A stretch of 60,299 bases of DNA, taken from assembly GCA_015654475.1 (NCBI GenBank), contig JAATGV010000024.1, forward strand, positions 1-60,299. Direction: 5' to 3'. The translations under genes and the position numbers were made by a program. This DNA is from Actinomycetales bacterium. Lineage in GTDB: Bacteria; Actinomycetota; Actinomycetes; Actinomycetales; Microbacteriaceae. How positions within the stretch are numbered: the stretch's first letter is position 1; each line of letters starts with the position of its first letter. The notes beneath the pieces are model-generated. The model ran no database searches. It was not told the DNA's origin and saw only the letters and a list, made by a program, of their open reading frames with translations. Shown one piece after another: positions 7,235 to 16,246 of this stretch.

Positions 7235-8825
7235 CGATGGCGTCCTCGATATACTTCGGCCAGGTGACCTTCTCAGTAGTGTCGTAGAATCGAAGCGCCA
7301 CGTCGGTCTTGTTATTCTCCATATAGTCGATCAGTTTGGATTCAGTCGCTTCGCTTCGGCCGAGTATTACGTTAGTTTCCAATAGTCCGTTCGCTCCAAT
7401 CAGCTGCGGTTCGAGTGTTGGCCTTGTATTGTCGTCGCTTCGAGCGATCGTGATAAAATCGTATGCGCTGTATTCGGCGTACCGAGCATCGACCTTTTTT
7501 GCATAATCCCCGTCATTGTCTGTGAGGACGATAACGTGTCGTTTCAGCGGAATCGCCAAGTCGAGAAATCGTTTGGCCGACAACCCGCGAACACTGATGA
7601 CGTCAATGCCATCTTCTATGGGCCTTTTATTTTTCTTGTCACGGTATGCCCGTTGAAAGATCAATTCGTCGCTCGGCCCTTCAACAAGAACTACTCTGCG
7701 AGCGACAACCAGTCTAAGGGTGTCGTATCCGGCAAGCTTCTTAAAATACTCCTGCGTACCTGCTGGCAGGTCGGTCAACTTGCTTACACCACCGTTGCCG
7801 AGGAGCTTGAGCTGTTCAATACCCAGCTTATTCACGACGAAGGAGCTATGAGTGGCGATGATCACCTGACGATCTCCGCTCTGTGTCGCAATTCGATCGA
7901 CGAGCATGTTTAGATTTGGAAATGAAAGATGGTTCTCCGGCTCCTCGATCAGGATGACGTGCGACTCTTCCACCTTGCGGGCAAGCGCCATAAGAATCTT
8001 TAAACGGTTCCGTTCACCGCTTCCAGAGAAGTGGAACGGTAGCCGGTCGAGATGCGGTGAGAGCGCAGATTCCCAGCTGTTGGCTCCTGATGTATCTATT
8101 TCGAGCGTAAACCGCTTTTGGGTTATCCCGGCACTACTGTTTGTCAAGGACTCGTTGATTGCAGCAATGGAGCTGTCGGTGCCGAAGCTCTCTTGGTGAA
8201 GCCGGTAGCTCCGGGCAAGCTGTGCGCGATCCTTTGTGTCGAGGGTCTCCCCGATAATCTTCTGAAGGTGGTAATCGGCGCCGGTCTGGAGTCGGATGCG
8301 TGAGGCGTCAATCATCGATACCTTTACGCGAATGGCTCGCACATTGACAGGCACTCCGGAGAAATCGGTCCAATCGACCCGGTAGTACTCGGTTGGGACT
8401 GAGGTTACTTTATCGGGGTCAGATAAGAAGTTCTTGTATTCATCGGAAAAGTCCGGGTCAAGGGCAGCACGGAGGCGATATCCCGGGACATTCTCACGGA
8501 GCGAGTTATTCTCACCTGTGAGCCGAGCTACTGAGGTGTTTTCGGCTAGATAGATCTCAATGAGCAGTTCTGGCGGCTGAGGGTTATTCCCTGCCTTCAC
8601 TTCGGCAACGTACGCATTCGCCACGGATACGGTGATGAAGTGATGCGAAAGTTCCTGCTCGAAAAATTTGCCATTCCATCGCTTAGTTAGCCCGAGATTG
8701 ATCGCCTCGAGCACTGTCGATTTGCCAGCCTCGTTATCGCCGACAAGGATGTTTAGCCCCTCGTCGAAATCGATTACCGCTTTGTCAAAAATTCGGAAGT
8801 TCTTCAGCAACACTTTCTTGATCAT
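7221..8825 (-). CDS. gajA: Gabija-like GajA, OLD-family ATPase/TOPRIM endonuclease
   Basis: 534 residues. An ABC-type ATPase comes first: Walker A GDNEAGKS (29-36), signature region FSGSGERNRLKIL (267-279), Walker B ILIEEPEN (291-298) and switch His in IIATHSS (322-328). A C-terminal TOPRIM nuclease follows with VLVEGPSDE (379-387, Glu382) and the acidic cluster LTDNDGD (434-440). This architecture and the UvrD-like partner directly downstream define class 2 OLD proteins, i.e. Gabija GajA, which nicks phage DNA when nucleotide pools fall. Its ATG overlaps the stop of the Shedu-like gene by 4 bp. Confidence 0.88.
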   Translation of the reverse strand: MIKKVLLKNFRIFDKAVIDFDEGLNILVGDNEAGKSTVLEAINLGLTKRWNGKFFEQELSHHFITVSVANAYVAEVKAGNNPQPPELLIEIYLAENTSVARLTGENNSLRENVPGYRLRAALDPDFSDEYKNFLSDPDKVTSVPTEYYRVDWTDFSGVPVNVRAIRVKVSMIDASRIRLQTGADYHLQKIIGETLDTKDRAQLARSYRLHQESFGTDSSIAAINESLTNSSAGITQKRFTLEIDTSGANSWESALSPHLDRLPFHFSGSGERNRLKILMALARKVEESHVILIEEPENHLSFPNLNMLVDRIATQSGDRQVIIATHSSFVVNKLGIEQLKLLGNGGVSKLTDLPAGTQEYFKKLAGYDTLRLVVARRVVLVEGPSDELIFQRAYRDKKNKRPIEDGIDVISVRGLSAKRFLDLAIPLKRHVIVLTDNDGDYAKKVDARYAEYSAYDFITIARSDDNTRPTLEPQLIGANGLLETNVILGRSEATESKLIDYMENNKTDVALRFYDTTEKVTWPKYIEDAIDALG

Positions 8826-10024
8826 TGTTCGTCAGCCTCGTCATCGATAGCAGCCATCGCTTGTGCGGTGGGCTGCCGCCCATCGGCCATAAGGCGTTTC
8901 GTCTGACGAAGTACCCAATCCCAACTATGGATTTGAATATTCTGCTGCTCGTCAACACGGCTACGTGCAGCTTGACGATCAATATGTGGATCATCTCTCC
9001 CGATGATGACCACGCCTGGGACCGAATTAGTCAAGCCATGCAAGTGGAGAGTCTGTTGTGCATAGGAAATATTAACTGCAAGCCAGTCACGCCAGTCCTG
9101 AACTTGGTTCACGGCGTGCTGGACCTCCTGCCGGAGGTTTCCTTCCCGAGTCAGCAGCGTGTGCCGAGGTGCTTCCAACTCGACAGCAATCCACTGTGGG
9201 CCAAGACTATTGACGCCGAGAACAAGAAAATCCGTTTCATGTTGTGTACCGAGCCGCTGTTTTGGTATGACGTAAGTTCCCCAATTACCTATAACCAACG
9301 ACGAGAGTAATTGCGGATATCTCTCGATAAGTCGCTGGAATGGGCCCTCAAGAAGCTCCCCCGATTCAAGGAGGTCCTCCAGTGCACGAATTGCTTCTGC
9401 ACTCGGCAGCTCTGAATTCAGCCGATACCCTCTTAGCGCTTCAAGCTGTGGCGAGCTTGGCGAATAGTCAGTGCGAGCATTCCGTATCCGCGCATCAACT
9501 GCCGCAACAAGGCTCACATGATCCGCCGACTCCCCCTCGCGAGAGATAAGGGTTAAGTGATTTGGCCAGGCACGCTTTCCCGAACCACCCTTCATGTAGA
9601 TGCAACCGTTACTTCCAATACTTGAGATCACGAGGTGCTCAGAGGGGTTGTCTGCCCTAACAACGACATCATTGATCATCGGCTTGAGCGTTCGAAGGCC
9701 TTTGGCAGTCAAAAGCATATAACGTGCAGCAAACCAGGCGGAGACTTCTTCCCTTGAACTGGTAAGTAGATTGGCATGGTCAGTAAGCCCGAGCTGATTT
9801 TCGAGAAATGTGAGCGGCTCAGGAATCTCTGCATCACAATGGAGTCGCTCCATCAAGGCAACCGAAAGTGTCGCTTTTAGGACAATTGCAATCACTGGAG
9901 CAGGGGTGCCCTCTGGGAAGGTAACCCCAAGGGCACTCGCAACCATAGACTGCTCATCTGTTGGTCCCGTGGCTTGCGCTTCAAGTCGCTGTGCTACTTT
10001 CTCCCATCCCTCAGACATGCTCAC
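8822..10024 (-). CDS. Shedu-like (DUF4263) nuclease with large N-terminal extension
   Basis: 400 residues. The C-terminal half carries a DUF4263/SduA-type nuclease: EGPFQRLIERYPQLL (226-240) leads in, then TDFLVLG (264-270, Asp265), AVELEAP (280-286, Glu282 and Glu284) and a helical QEVQHAVNQVQDW (299-311), a PD-(D/E)XK-like arrangement in which a Glu-Leu-Glu replaces the usual E-x-K. Residues 1-200 have no family I recognise and probably hold the sensor. The gene is locked between hsdR and gajA by 4-bp ATGA overlaps on both sides, which suggests dosage coupling with the restriction enzyme and with GajAB. Shedu proteins are single-gene anti-phage nucleases elsewhere. Confidence 0.75.
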   Translation of the reverse strand: MSMSEGWEKVAQRLEAQATGPTDEQSMVASALGVTFPEGTPAPVIAIVLKATLSVALMERLHCDAEIPEPLTFLENQLGLTDHANLLTSSREEVSAWFAARYMLLTAKGLRTLKPMINDVVVRADNPSEHLVISSIGSNGCIYMKGGSGKRAWPNHLTLISREGESADHVSLVAAVDARIRNARTDYSPSSPQLEALRGYRLNSELPSAEAIRALEDLLESGELLEGPFQRLIERYPQLLSSLVIGNWGTYVIPKQRLGTQHETDFLVLGVNSLGPQWIAVELEAPRHTLLTREGNLRQEVQHAVNQVQDWRDWLAVNISYAQQTLHLHGLTNSVPGVVIIGRDDPHIDRQAARSRVDEQQNIQIHSWDWVLRQTKRLMADGRQPTAQAMAAIDDEADEQ

Positions 10025-13000
10025 TCCTGTCCTCCCGAGCCCAGTCCAAAGAATCGTTCGAAGAACGTTCCTAGTTTTTCGATGACGCGTTGTTTCTTTT
10101 CGCTGTGTCCGCCGTCTGGGGCAAAGCGGGAAGTGGGTGGGAGCACTGTGGTGATCGCGGTCCCAGTGGCACGGATTTGGCCGTCACGGAAAGCGGTCTC
10201 GACAAAGGCGCGGGTGGCATCGGGACGGAGGTTCTCGTCAGCGATGATCGCCTCGAGTTCAGCTTCGCGCTTGGCGGCGATGAACGCCTGCCATTCCTCG
10301 TCAATCGCACCGTCGACAGACAGGGAGTCGACGAAGTTTTCGATCAAGTCTTTCTTGTTGCGCAGGCTCGGACTGGCATCGACGGCGCGGGAGATTTCGG
10401 CACGGATCTCTTTGTCGTCACCGTCGCCGCGTTCATCGCGATACTTCTGGACGAGCATGAGGATGTAATCGACGTTGATCTCGACCTGCTTGATCAGCTC
10501 GATCTCGAAGACAACGTCATCGTTGATCTGTTCCTTGTCGGCGTCCTTGTCCCTGCGGAACTCCGCATACAGGTCGAGGTAGACGCTGCGGTAGTCCTGG
10601 CCCTGCCGATCCGAGAGGATCTCGTTACCCGTGAAATCATCGAACGACGTGAGGATATTCTGCAAACGCAGAATCGCCCCAAACAGAGCGATGAAATCCT
10701 TCTGCGCCGCCTCACCAACAATCGGCGCACCCAGTGGGAAAGCGTTCACCAGTTCCGTGACTTTCTCCGCATAGTCGGTGTAGTACTCGCCGTATCGTTT
10801 GAGCAGCACAACACCACGAGCATCCTTGTTTCCGAACAGGGCAATCGCATCGTTCGTCTCATCTTCAAGATCGCGGAAGCTAACGATATTGCCGTAGGTC
10901 TTCACCGAGTTCAGGACGCGGTTGGTGCGCGAATACGCCTGAATCAGCCCATGGGCACGCAGATTCTTGTCCACAAACAGAGTGTTGAGCGTGGTCGCAT
11001 CAAAACCGGTCAAGAACATGTTCACCACGATGACGAGGTCGATCTCACGCTGCTTGAGCTTCAGCGACAGGTCTTTGTAATAGTTCTGGAACTTGTCAGA
11101 ACTGGTGTCATAGCTGGTACCGAACAGGTCGTTGTAGTCTTGGATTGCGTCTTCCAGAAAGCCCCGCGCATCCATGCTCAGCGCACCGGTATCGAAACCT
11201 TCTTCACCAAGCACACCGTCCTCAACCGGATCATTGGCCCCATACGAGTAGATCAAGCCGACCTTGAGCTTGCGATCAGAAGGCAAACCTTCTTGCTGAA
11301 TCGCGAACTGGTTGTAATAGACACGTGCCGCCTCAATCGAGGCCGTCGCAAACACCGCATTAAAGCCGCGCACACGACGCTCACCCAGCGCATAACTCTC
11401 ATTACGCTTCGTCTTCTGATCGAAATGCTCCAGCGTGTAGGAGACGATCTGGCTGATCCGCTCCGGGGCGAGCAGTGCCTTCTTGGTGTCGATCGCCGAG
11501 ACCTGCTTGTCGATGACGTTGCCGACCTTGACGGTGTTCACATAGTCAATCCGGAACGGCAACACATTCTTGTCGGTGATCGCATCGACGATCGTGTAGG
11601 TGTGCAGCTTCTCGCCGAACGCCTGCTCGGTGGTCTTCAGCTGTGGGTTCCCACCACTGCCGGAGTTGGCGGAGAAGATCGGAGTGCCCGTGAAGCCGAA
11701 GAGGTTGTAGCGCTTGAAGGCCTTCGTGATCGCAGTGTGCATGTCACCGAACTGCGACCGGTGGCACTCGTCGAAGATGATCACGACGTGTCCGTCATAG
11801 ATCGCATGCCCCTTGTTCGCGGCGATGAACGTTGAGAGCTTCTGAATCGTGGTGATGATGATCCGCGCACCCGGATCCTCCAGCTGCTTCTTCAACACCG
11901 CAGTCGAGGTGTTCGAGTTCGCCGCACCCTTCTCAAACCGGTCATACTCCCGCATCGTCTGATAGTCGAGGTCCTTACGATCCACGACAAACAACACCTT
12001 GTCCACACTCGGCAACTTCGACGCAAGCTGCGCAGCCTTGAACGACGTCAGCGTCTTGCCCGACCCCGTGGTGTGCCACACGTATCCGCCCGCGGCGAGG
12101 GTGCCGAGCGTCTTGTAGTTGGTGGAGACGTCGATCTTCTGCAAGATTCGCTCGGTCGCCACGATCTGGTACGGGCGCATCACCAGCAGCATCCGGTCAG
12201 CGGTGAGCACACAGTACCTGGTCAGGATGTTCAGCAGCGCGTGCTTGGCGAAGAACGTCTTCGCAAACGCAGACAGGTCCTGGATCGGCTTATTCTGGGC
12301 ATCCGCCCACCACGACGTGAACTCGAACGAGTTCGACGTCTTCCGCACCCGCTTGGAACCTGCCGCCTCGCTCAAGTGCTGACGGCGCGTTGTGTTCGAG
12401 TAGTACTTCGTGAGCGTCCCATTCGAAATCACGAACAGCTGCACATACTCGAAGAGTCCAGAGCCTGCCCAGAAGCTGTCCCGCTGGTACCGGTCGATCT
12501 GGTTGAACGCCTCGCGGATGTCCACGCCGCGCCGCTTGAGCTCGATGTGCACCATCGGCAGACCGTTGACCAGCACTGTCACGTCGTACCGGTTCGAGCG
12601 GGCAGAACCGCCATCACCCTGGCCGATCTCGTACTGGTTGATCACCTGCAGGCGGTTGTTGTGAATGTTCTGCTTGTCGATCAGCAGGATGTTCTTCACC
12701 GAGCCGTCGTCACGCTTCAGCAGCTGAACATGATCCTCTTGGATCCGCACCGTCTTCTCAACGATGCCGTCGTTCGCGCCAGCAATCCGCTCCGAGAAGA
12801 ACTGATCCCACTCGCTATCTGAGAACGACACCGAGTTCAGGGCTTCAAGCTGGGTGCGCAGGTTCGCGACGAGCTGCGCTTCCGACGTGATCGGCAGATA
12901 CTCATACGCCTGAGACTGCAACAGCCGGATCAGCTCACGCTCAAGCTCCGCCTCCGACTGATACGCCCCAGCACCCGCCACGTCAGGGATGTACTCAGCA

Positions 13001-13062
13001 ACAACCGTGCTCTCGCTGGACACGGCGATCGGATCATACTTACGAGGAGTCGCGTCATTCAT
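10021..13062 (-). CDS. hsdR: Type I restriction enzyme R subunit
   Basis: 1013 residues, normal for HsdR. The N-terminal nuclease shows Asp160 (RYDVTVLV) and HIELK (172-176, Glu174 and Lys176). The translocase motor follows with Walker A TTGSGKT (331-337), DECH box (431-434) and motif III FTGTP. The C-terminal part has the HsdR helical region. It cleaves unmodified DNA after ATP-driven translocation together with HsdM and HsdS. The ATG at 13062 overlaps the hsdS stop by 4 bp, and its own stop overlaps the Shedu-like start by 4 bp. All key residues are present, so it should be active. Confidence 0.96.
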   Translation of the reverse strand: MNDATPRKYDPIAVSSESTVVAEYIPDVAGAGAYQSEAELERELIRLLQSQAYEYLPITSEAQLVANLRTQLEALNSVSFSDSEWDQFFSERIAGANDGIVEKTVRIQEDHVQLLKRDDGSVKNILLIDKQNIHNNRLQVINQYEIGQGDGGSARSNRYDVTVLVNGLPMVHIELKRRGVDIREAFNQIDRYQRDSFWAGSGLFEYVQLFVISNGTLTKYYSNTTRRQHLSEAAGSKRVRKTSNSFEFTSWWADAQNKPIQDLSAFAKTFFAKHALLNILTRYCVLTADRMLLVMRPYQIVATERILQKIDVSTNYKTLGTLAAGGYVWHTTGSGKTLTSFKAAQLASKLPSVDKVLFVVDRKDLDYQTMREYDRFEKGAANSNTSTAVLKKQLEDPGARIIITTIQKLSTFIAANKGHAIYDGHVVIIFDECHRSQFGDMHTAITKAFKRYNLFGFTGTPIFSANSGSGGNPQLKTTEQAFGEKLHTYTIVDAITDKNVLPFRIDYVNTVKVGNVIDKQVSAIDTKKALLAPERISQIVSYTLEHFDQKTKRNESYALGERRVRGFNAVFATASIEAARVYYNQFAIQQEGLPSDRKLKVGLIYSYGANDPVEDGVLGEEGFDTGALSMDARGFLEDAIQDYNDLFGTSYDTSSDKFQNYYKDLSLKLKQREIDLVIVVNMFLTGFDATTLNTLFVDKNLRAHGLIQAYSRTNRVLNSVKTYGNIVSFRDLEDETNDAIALFGNKDARGVVLLKRYGEYYTDYAEKVTELVNAFPLGAPIVGEAAQKDFIALFGAILRLQNILTSFDDFTGNEILSDRQGQDYRSVYLDLYAEFRRDKDADKEQINDDVVFEIELIKQVEINVDYILMLVQKYRDERGDGDDKEIRAEISRAVDASPSLRNKKDLIENFVDSLSVDGAIDEEWQAFIAAKREAELEAIIADENLRPDATRAFVETAFRDGQIRATGTAITTVLPPTSRFAPDGGHSEKKQRVIEKLGTFFERFFGLGSGGQE

Positions 13063-14291
13063 GCCGCCAACTCCTTAAAGGTCAGCAGCCGGTCGCGGTA
13101 GTACTCGTACTGCTTGCGGCGCGCAGTAAGCTCAGCAGGAAGGCCAACGCTGAGATCATTTGTGAGCAGATCGAAACGATCCATAAAATCGATGATTCGA
13201 CGTTGCTCTTCTGCGCCAGGGACGGGAACTTCGAACTTCCAGAGCTTTTGACTATCAAGTGATGCCACAGAGCCACCCGAGCGCCGCACCGTCCGTAACA
13301 TCCGCGCACGATTCGCGCGCAGTACATGGAAAACGTACCGAGGTTCGATGCCGTCAGCGGCGATTACCGCCTTCATATCCTGGTTAAGGGCGCTAGGAGA
13401 CGGAACGAAAGCGATCGGAAGTGTGTGATCAAGAATGCTAGAACGGGCGACGAGGGCCACGGCGTTCGCCGGGACGAGCTTCGTTGCCGAGTTCCGCACA
13501 GCCGCTTCCGTGATGTGGTCTTCCGTGTAGGTGACGACGCTGCCGCCCATGTCTTTAGGGGAGATCCACGGGATAGTGCCATCAACCCAGTAATCACTAC
13601 GGCCCTTTGACGGGGTACCTCCGCCATACCATCGGCCAAGATCTTTGACAGCGACACTCCGAACTCCGGCACCATCAAGCTGGTCAAACACCTCGTGTTG
13701 ATAGTGCTCATACTGGCGGCGGCGGGCTTCCAGCTCCGCTTCCAGCTCCGCTTCCAGCTGAGTGAACTGGTCCAATACTCGCACGATCTCTCGCTGCATC
13801 TCGAGAGGCGGCACAGGGATTCGGTAAGCCCTGACACGATTGTCGGAGATTGAGGGATAGTTTCCCGCGACCTGATTCGCCTCAACGTATTGACGGAAGG
13901 TGTCGGCACCAAGAATGTGAGCTAAGAAGTTCGTGAGAACGACGGAGGTGTCTGGTCGAAGCACACAGTAGCCCGTGCTTGCGATTTGTCCGTCATACTC
14001 GGGCGGGATCACAGCCCATCGCATTTGCGCCGGGCGTGTAGTCGCGAAGATCACATCGCCTGTGCGAACAATCTGTTGCGCGCGACTTGGAGCGTTGCCT
14101 GCGGTGATGGATGCTGTCTCACCAATCCTGCGCGTCACACGGTCCACGGAACTTAGATCGATGTACTGGAACTCGTCGTCACCCGCGTTGGCCCATTTGA
14201 TGTTGGAGCTTTTTGCCGTTACTTCACCGACAGGCTTGAACTCAACGCCCTTTGGCGCGAGTTCCGCGATCAGGTCGTCGATGCGGCTCAC
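13059..14291 (-). CDS. hsdS: Type I restriction enzyme specificity subunit
   Basis: 410 residues with two target-recognition domains: residues 15-165 (ending in the typical RIPVPPLEMQREIV) and about 205-370 (starting GRWYGGGTPSKGR, ending FEVPVPGAEEQRRII). The central spacer contains ELEAELEAELEARRRQYEHY, coded by three tandem 12-bp units, and the C-terminus repeats the ARRKQYEYY motif. HsdS sets the bipartite DNA target for both methylation and cutting. It overlaps hsdM and hsdR by 4 bp each. The actual target sequence cannot be deduced by eye. Confidence 0.95.
   Translation of the reverse strand: MSRIDDLIAELAPKGVEFKPVGEVTAKSSNIKWANAGDDEFQYIDLSSVDRVTRRIGETASITAGNAPSRAQQIVRTGDVIFATTRPAQMRWAVIPPEYDGQIASTGYCVLRPDTSVVLTNFLAHILGADTFRQYVEANQVAGNYPSISDNRVRAYRIPVPPLEMQREIVRVLDQFTQLEAELEAELEARRRQYEHYQHEVFDQLDGAGVRSVAVKDLGRWYGGGTPSKGRSDYWVDGTIPWISPKDMGGSVVTYTEDHITEAAVRNSATKLVPANAVALVARSSILDHTLPIAFVPSPSALNQDMKAVIAADGIEPRYVFHVLRANRARMLRTVRRSGGSVASLDSQKLWKFEVPVPGAEEQRRIIDFMDRFDLLTNDLSVGLPAELTARRKQYEYYRDRLLTFKELAA
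13726..13761. repeat. Three tandem 12-bp units in hsdS spacer
   Basis: Units GCTTCCAGCTCC at 13726-13737 and 13738-13749 are identical. The third, 13750-13761, differs in its last two bases. On the coding strand each adds Leu-Glu-Ala-Glu to the spacer helix between the two recognition domains. In EcoR124/EcoDXXI, gain or loss of one 12-bp unit in this place changes the gap in the recognised DNA by 1 bp. Confidence 0.85.
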
Positions 14292-15856
14292 TTCGTGCCC
14301 TCCAGATCGGCGACGATCTCGTCAATAGAGGTACGCAACTCGACCTGCCGAGCGACGATGCGTGCGATCTCGGCGTTGAGTTCCGTGATGTCGACAACCT
14401 CGCGGGTGTCTTCCTGCTCGACGTAAGACGAAACAGCGATGTTGTAGTCATTCGCCGCAATGTGTTCGTTCGACACGAGCTTGGCGACATGGTCGACGCT
14501 CTCGCGAGCGGTGAAGGTGTCGAGGATGTGCTGCTGGTTGGCTTCGGTGAGCTTGTTCTTGTTGCCGGTGCGCTTGAACTCGGCGGATGCGTCGATGAAG
14601 AGCACGGAGTTGTCAGTCTTGGACTTCTTGAGCACGATGATGCAGGTCGCGATCGTGGTGCCGAAGAACAGGTCCGGTGGGAGCTGGATGACGGTGTCAA
14701 CGTAGTTGTTGTCGATGAGGTACTTGCGGATCTTTCGCTCCGCGCCGCCTCGGTAGAGCACTCCGGGGAACTCGACGATGGCTGCAGTCCCGTTTATGGC
14801 AAGCCAGGACAGAATATGCATCGTGAACGCGAGGTCAGCCTTCGACTTCGGCGCCAATACACCGGCCGGGGCGAAACGCGGGTCACTGATTAGCAGAGGA
14901 TTTGAATCGCCATCCCAGTGGATGGAGTAGGGAGGATTCGAGACGATCGCCTCGAATGGTTCCTCATCCCAGTGCGCCGGATCAGTGAGGGTATCTCCAT
15001 GGGCAAGATCAAACTGCTCGTAATTCACGTCGTGTAAGAACATATTGATCCGGGCGAGGTTGTAGGTGGTTAGGTTGATCTCTTGGCCGAAGAATCCCTG
15101 CCGGACATTCTCTTTACCGAGCACCTTCGCGAACTTTAGAAGCAGTGAACCCGAGCCACACGCCGGGTCATAGACCTTATTTACCTCGGTCTTGCCGACA
15201 ACCGTAATGCGGGCCAGCAATTCAGAGACTTCTTGTGGCGTGTAGTACTCGCCACCAGACTTGCCGGCCTGCGACGCGTACATCTGCATCAGGTACTCGT
15301 ATGCGTCACCGAACAGGTCAATCGTGTTGTCTTGGAAGTTGCCCAGAGGCAGGTCACCGATCGCATCGAGAAGCTTCACGAGTTTCTCATTACGTTTTGC
15401 CACAGTCGAGCCGAGCTTGGAGCTATTGACGTCAAGGTCGTCAAACAAACCCTTCAGATCGCTCTCACTCTCGCTGCCAACAGCGGAACCCTCGATGTTG
15501 GCGAAAACTCGTTCCAGCGTTTCATTCAAATTCTCATCCTGCGCAGCACGCGCCCTGATGTTCTGAAAGAGCTCAGAGGGGAGGATGTAGAAGCCCTTTT
15601 CCGCGACCGTGTCTTGACGCCCAAACGTGGCTTGCGCGTCACTAAGCAGGCCGTAATCAAAATTGGGGTCGCCTGCCTCACGCTCGCCTTCATTGATGTA
15701 AGCCACGAGGTTCTCGGAGATAAACCGATAGAACAGAATTCCCAACACATATGTCTTGAAATCCCAGCCATCAATTGACCCACGCAAGTCGTTTGCGATG
15801 CGCCAGATCGTCTTGTGCAACTCGGCGCGCTGCACTTCTTTAGTTGTCGGGATCAT
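14288..15856 (-). CDS. hsdM: Type I restriction-modification adenine methyltransferase M subunit
   Basis: 522 residues from the ATG at 15856 (MIPTTKEVQRAEL), which has GGAGACG 7 nt upstream; a longer frame would add an Arg run and no signal. The N-terminal HsdM domain (HKTIWRIANDLRGSIDGWDF) is followed by the N6-adenine methylase core with SAM motif DPACGSGS (230-237) and catalytic NPPY (307-310). It methylates the host DNA as a complex with HsdS. It is the promoter-proximal gene of the six-gene defence operon; the gap before it is free of genes and must hold the promoter. Confidence 0.96.
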   Translation of the reverse strand: MIPTTKEVQRAELHKTIWRIANDLRGSIDGWDFKTYVLGILFYRFISENLVAYINEGEREAGDPNFDYGLLSDAQATFGRQDTVAEKGFYILPSELFQNIRARAAQDENLNETLERVFANIEGSAVGSESESDLKGLFDDLDVNSSKLGSTVAKRNEKLVKLLDAIGDLPLGNFQDNTIDLFGDAYEYLMQMYASQAGKSGGEYYTPQEVSELLARITVVGKTEVNKVYDPACGSGSLLLKFAKVLGKENVRQGFFGQEINLTTYNLARINMFLHDVNYEQFDLAHGDTLTDPAHWDEEPFEAIVSNPPYSIHWDGDSNPLLISDPRFAPAGVLAPKSKADLAFTMHILSWLAINGTAAIVEFPGVLYRGGAERKIRKYLIDNNYVDTVIQLPPDLFFGTTIATCIIVLKKSKTDNSVLFIDASAEFKRTGNKNKLTEANQQHILDTFTARESVDHVAKLVSNEHIAANDYNIAVSSYVEQEDTREVVDITELNAEIARIVARQVELRTSIDEIVADLEGTK

Positions 15857-16024
15857 CCATCGTCTCCTGCGCCTCAACGCGCATGTAAGTGGTACTCAGA
15901 TTCATGTCTCACAATACCGCCGGGTACCGACATGCAAGGGGCACCACGCTTAGAGGGAATTCATAATGACGAAGAAGCGGGCAGTGAAGAGATTCGAGCC
16001 AGATGTTGCGATTTGCCGTTCTCG
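15857..16024. promoter_or_regulatory. Upstream region of the defence operon
   Basis: This gap separates hsdM from the right flanking repeat and should contain the promoter for the whole leftward operon. The sequence GGAGACG at 15863-15869 (minus strand) is the hsdM ribosome-binding site. A short + strand frame crosses the gap but has no recognisable domain, and its continuation simply reads through the repeat. No clear -35/-10 pair or operator stands out. Confidence 0.4.
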
Positions 16025-16246
16025 ACTCCCTCATTTGCTTCTGCCGATCAAGGCTGCGCCGCGACCGGGCGAATCAGGAGCCCACGCCCATCGGCGAACG
16101 GCGCCACCGGTTCGCAAACACGACGGGACCCACCCCGGCCTGAAGCGCATCACAAATGCGCGGCTGGGAAGGTTCTCGCGCTCCGCTTACCTTCACAAAT
16201 GGGAAAAGGACCCACCTCACGGTGGGTCCTTTTCCCATTTGTGGAC
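16025..16246. repeat. Right copy of island-flanking direct repeat
   Basis: This is the right partner of 5411-5617. It begins ACTCCCTCATTTGCTTCTGCC, contains a 13-bp segment missing on the left, and runs through a perfect terminator hairpin into the 3' end of the intact tRNA-Ala. Similarity is highest in the first 85 bp. The repeat marks the right end of the inserted segment. Confidence 0.8.
16194..16243 (-). terminator. Perfect 23-bp hairpin at tRNA-Ala 3' end
   Basis: Arms 16194-16216 and 16221-16243 are perfectly complementary with a 4-nt TCAC loop. The core GGACCCACC/GGTGGGTCC is flanked by AAAA/TTTT, so it can act as a bidirectional rho-independent terminator for the tRNA and for anything entering from the left. 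The last two bases of the tRNA lie within the right arm. Degraded copies occur in the two left-hand repeats. Confidence 0.85.

Noticed and set aside
10090-11835. 581-codon open frame on the + strand opposite hsdR
   Set aside because: Antisense shadow of hsdR; no ribosome-binding site and no known domain.
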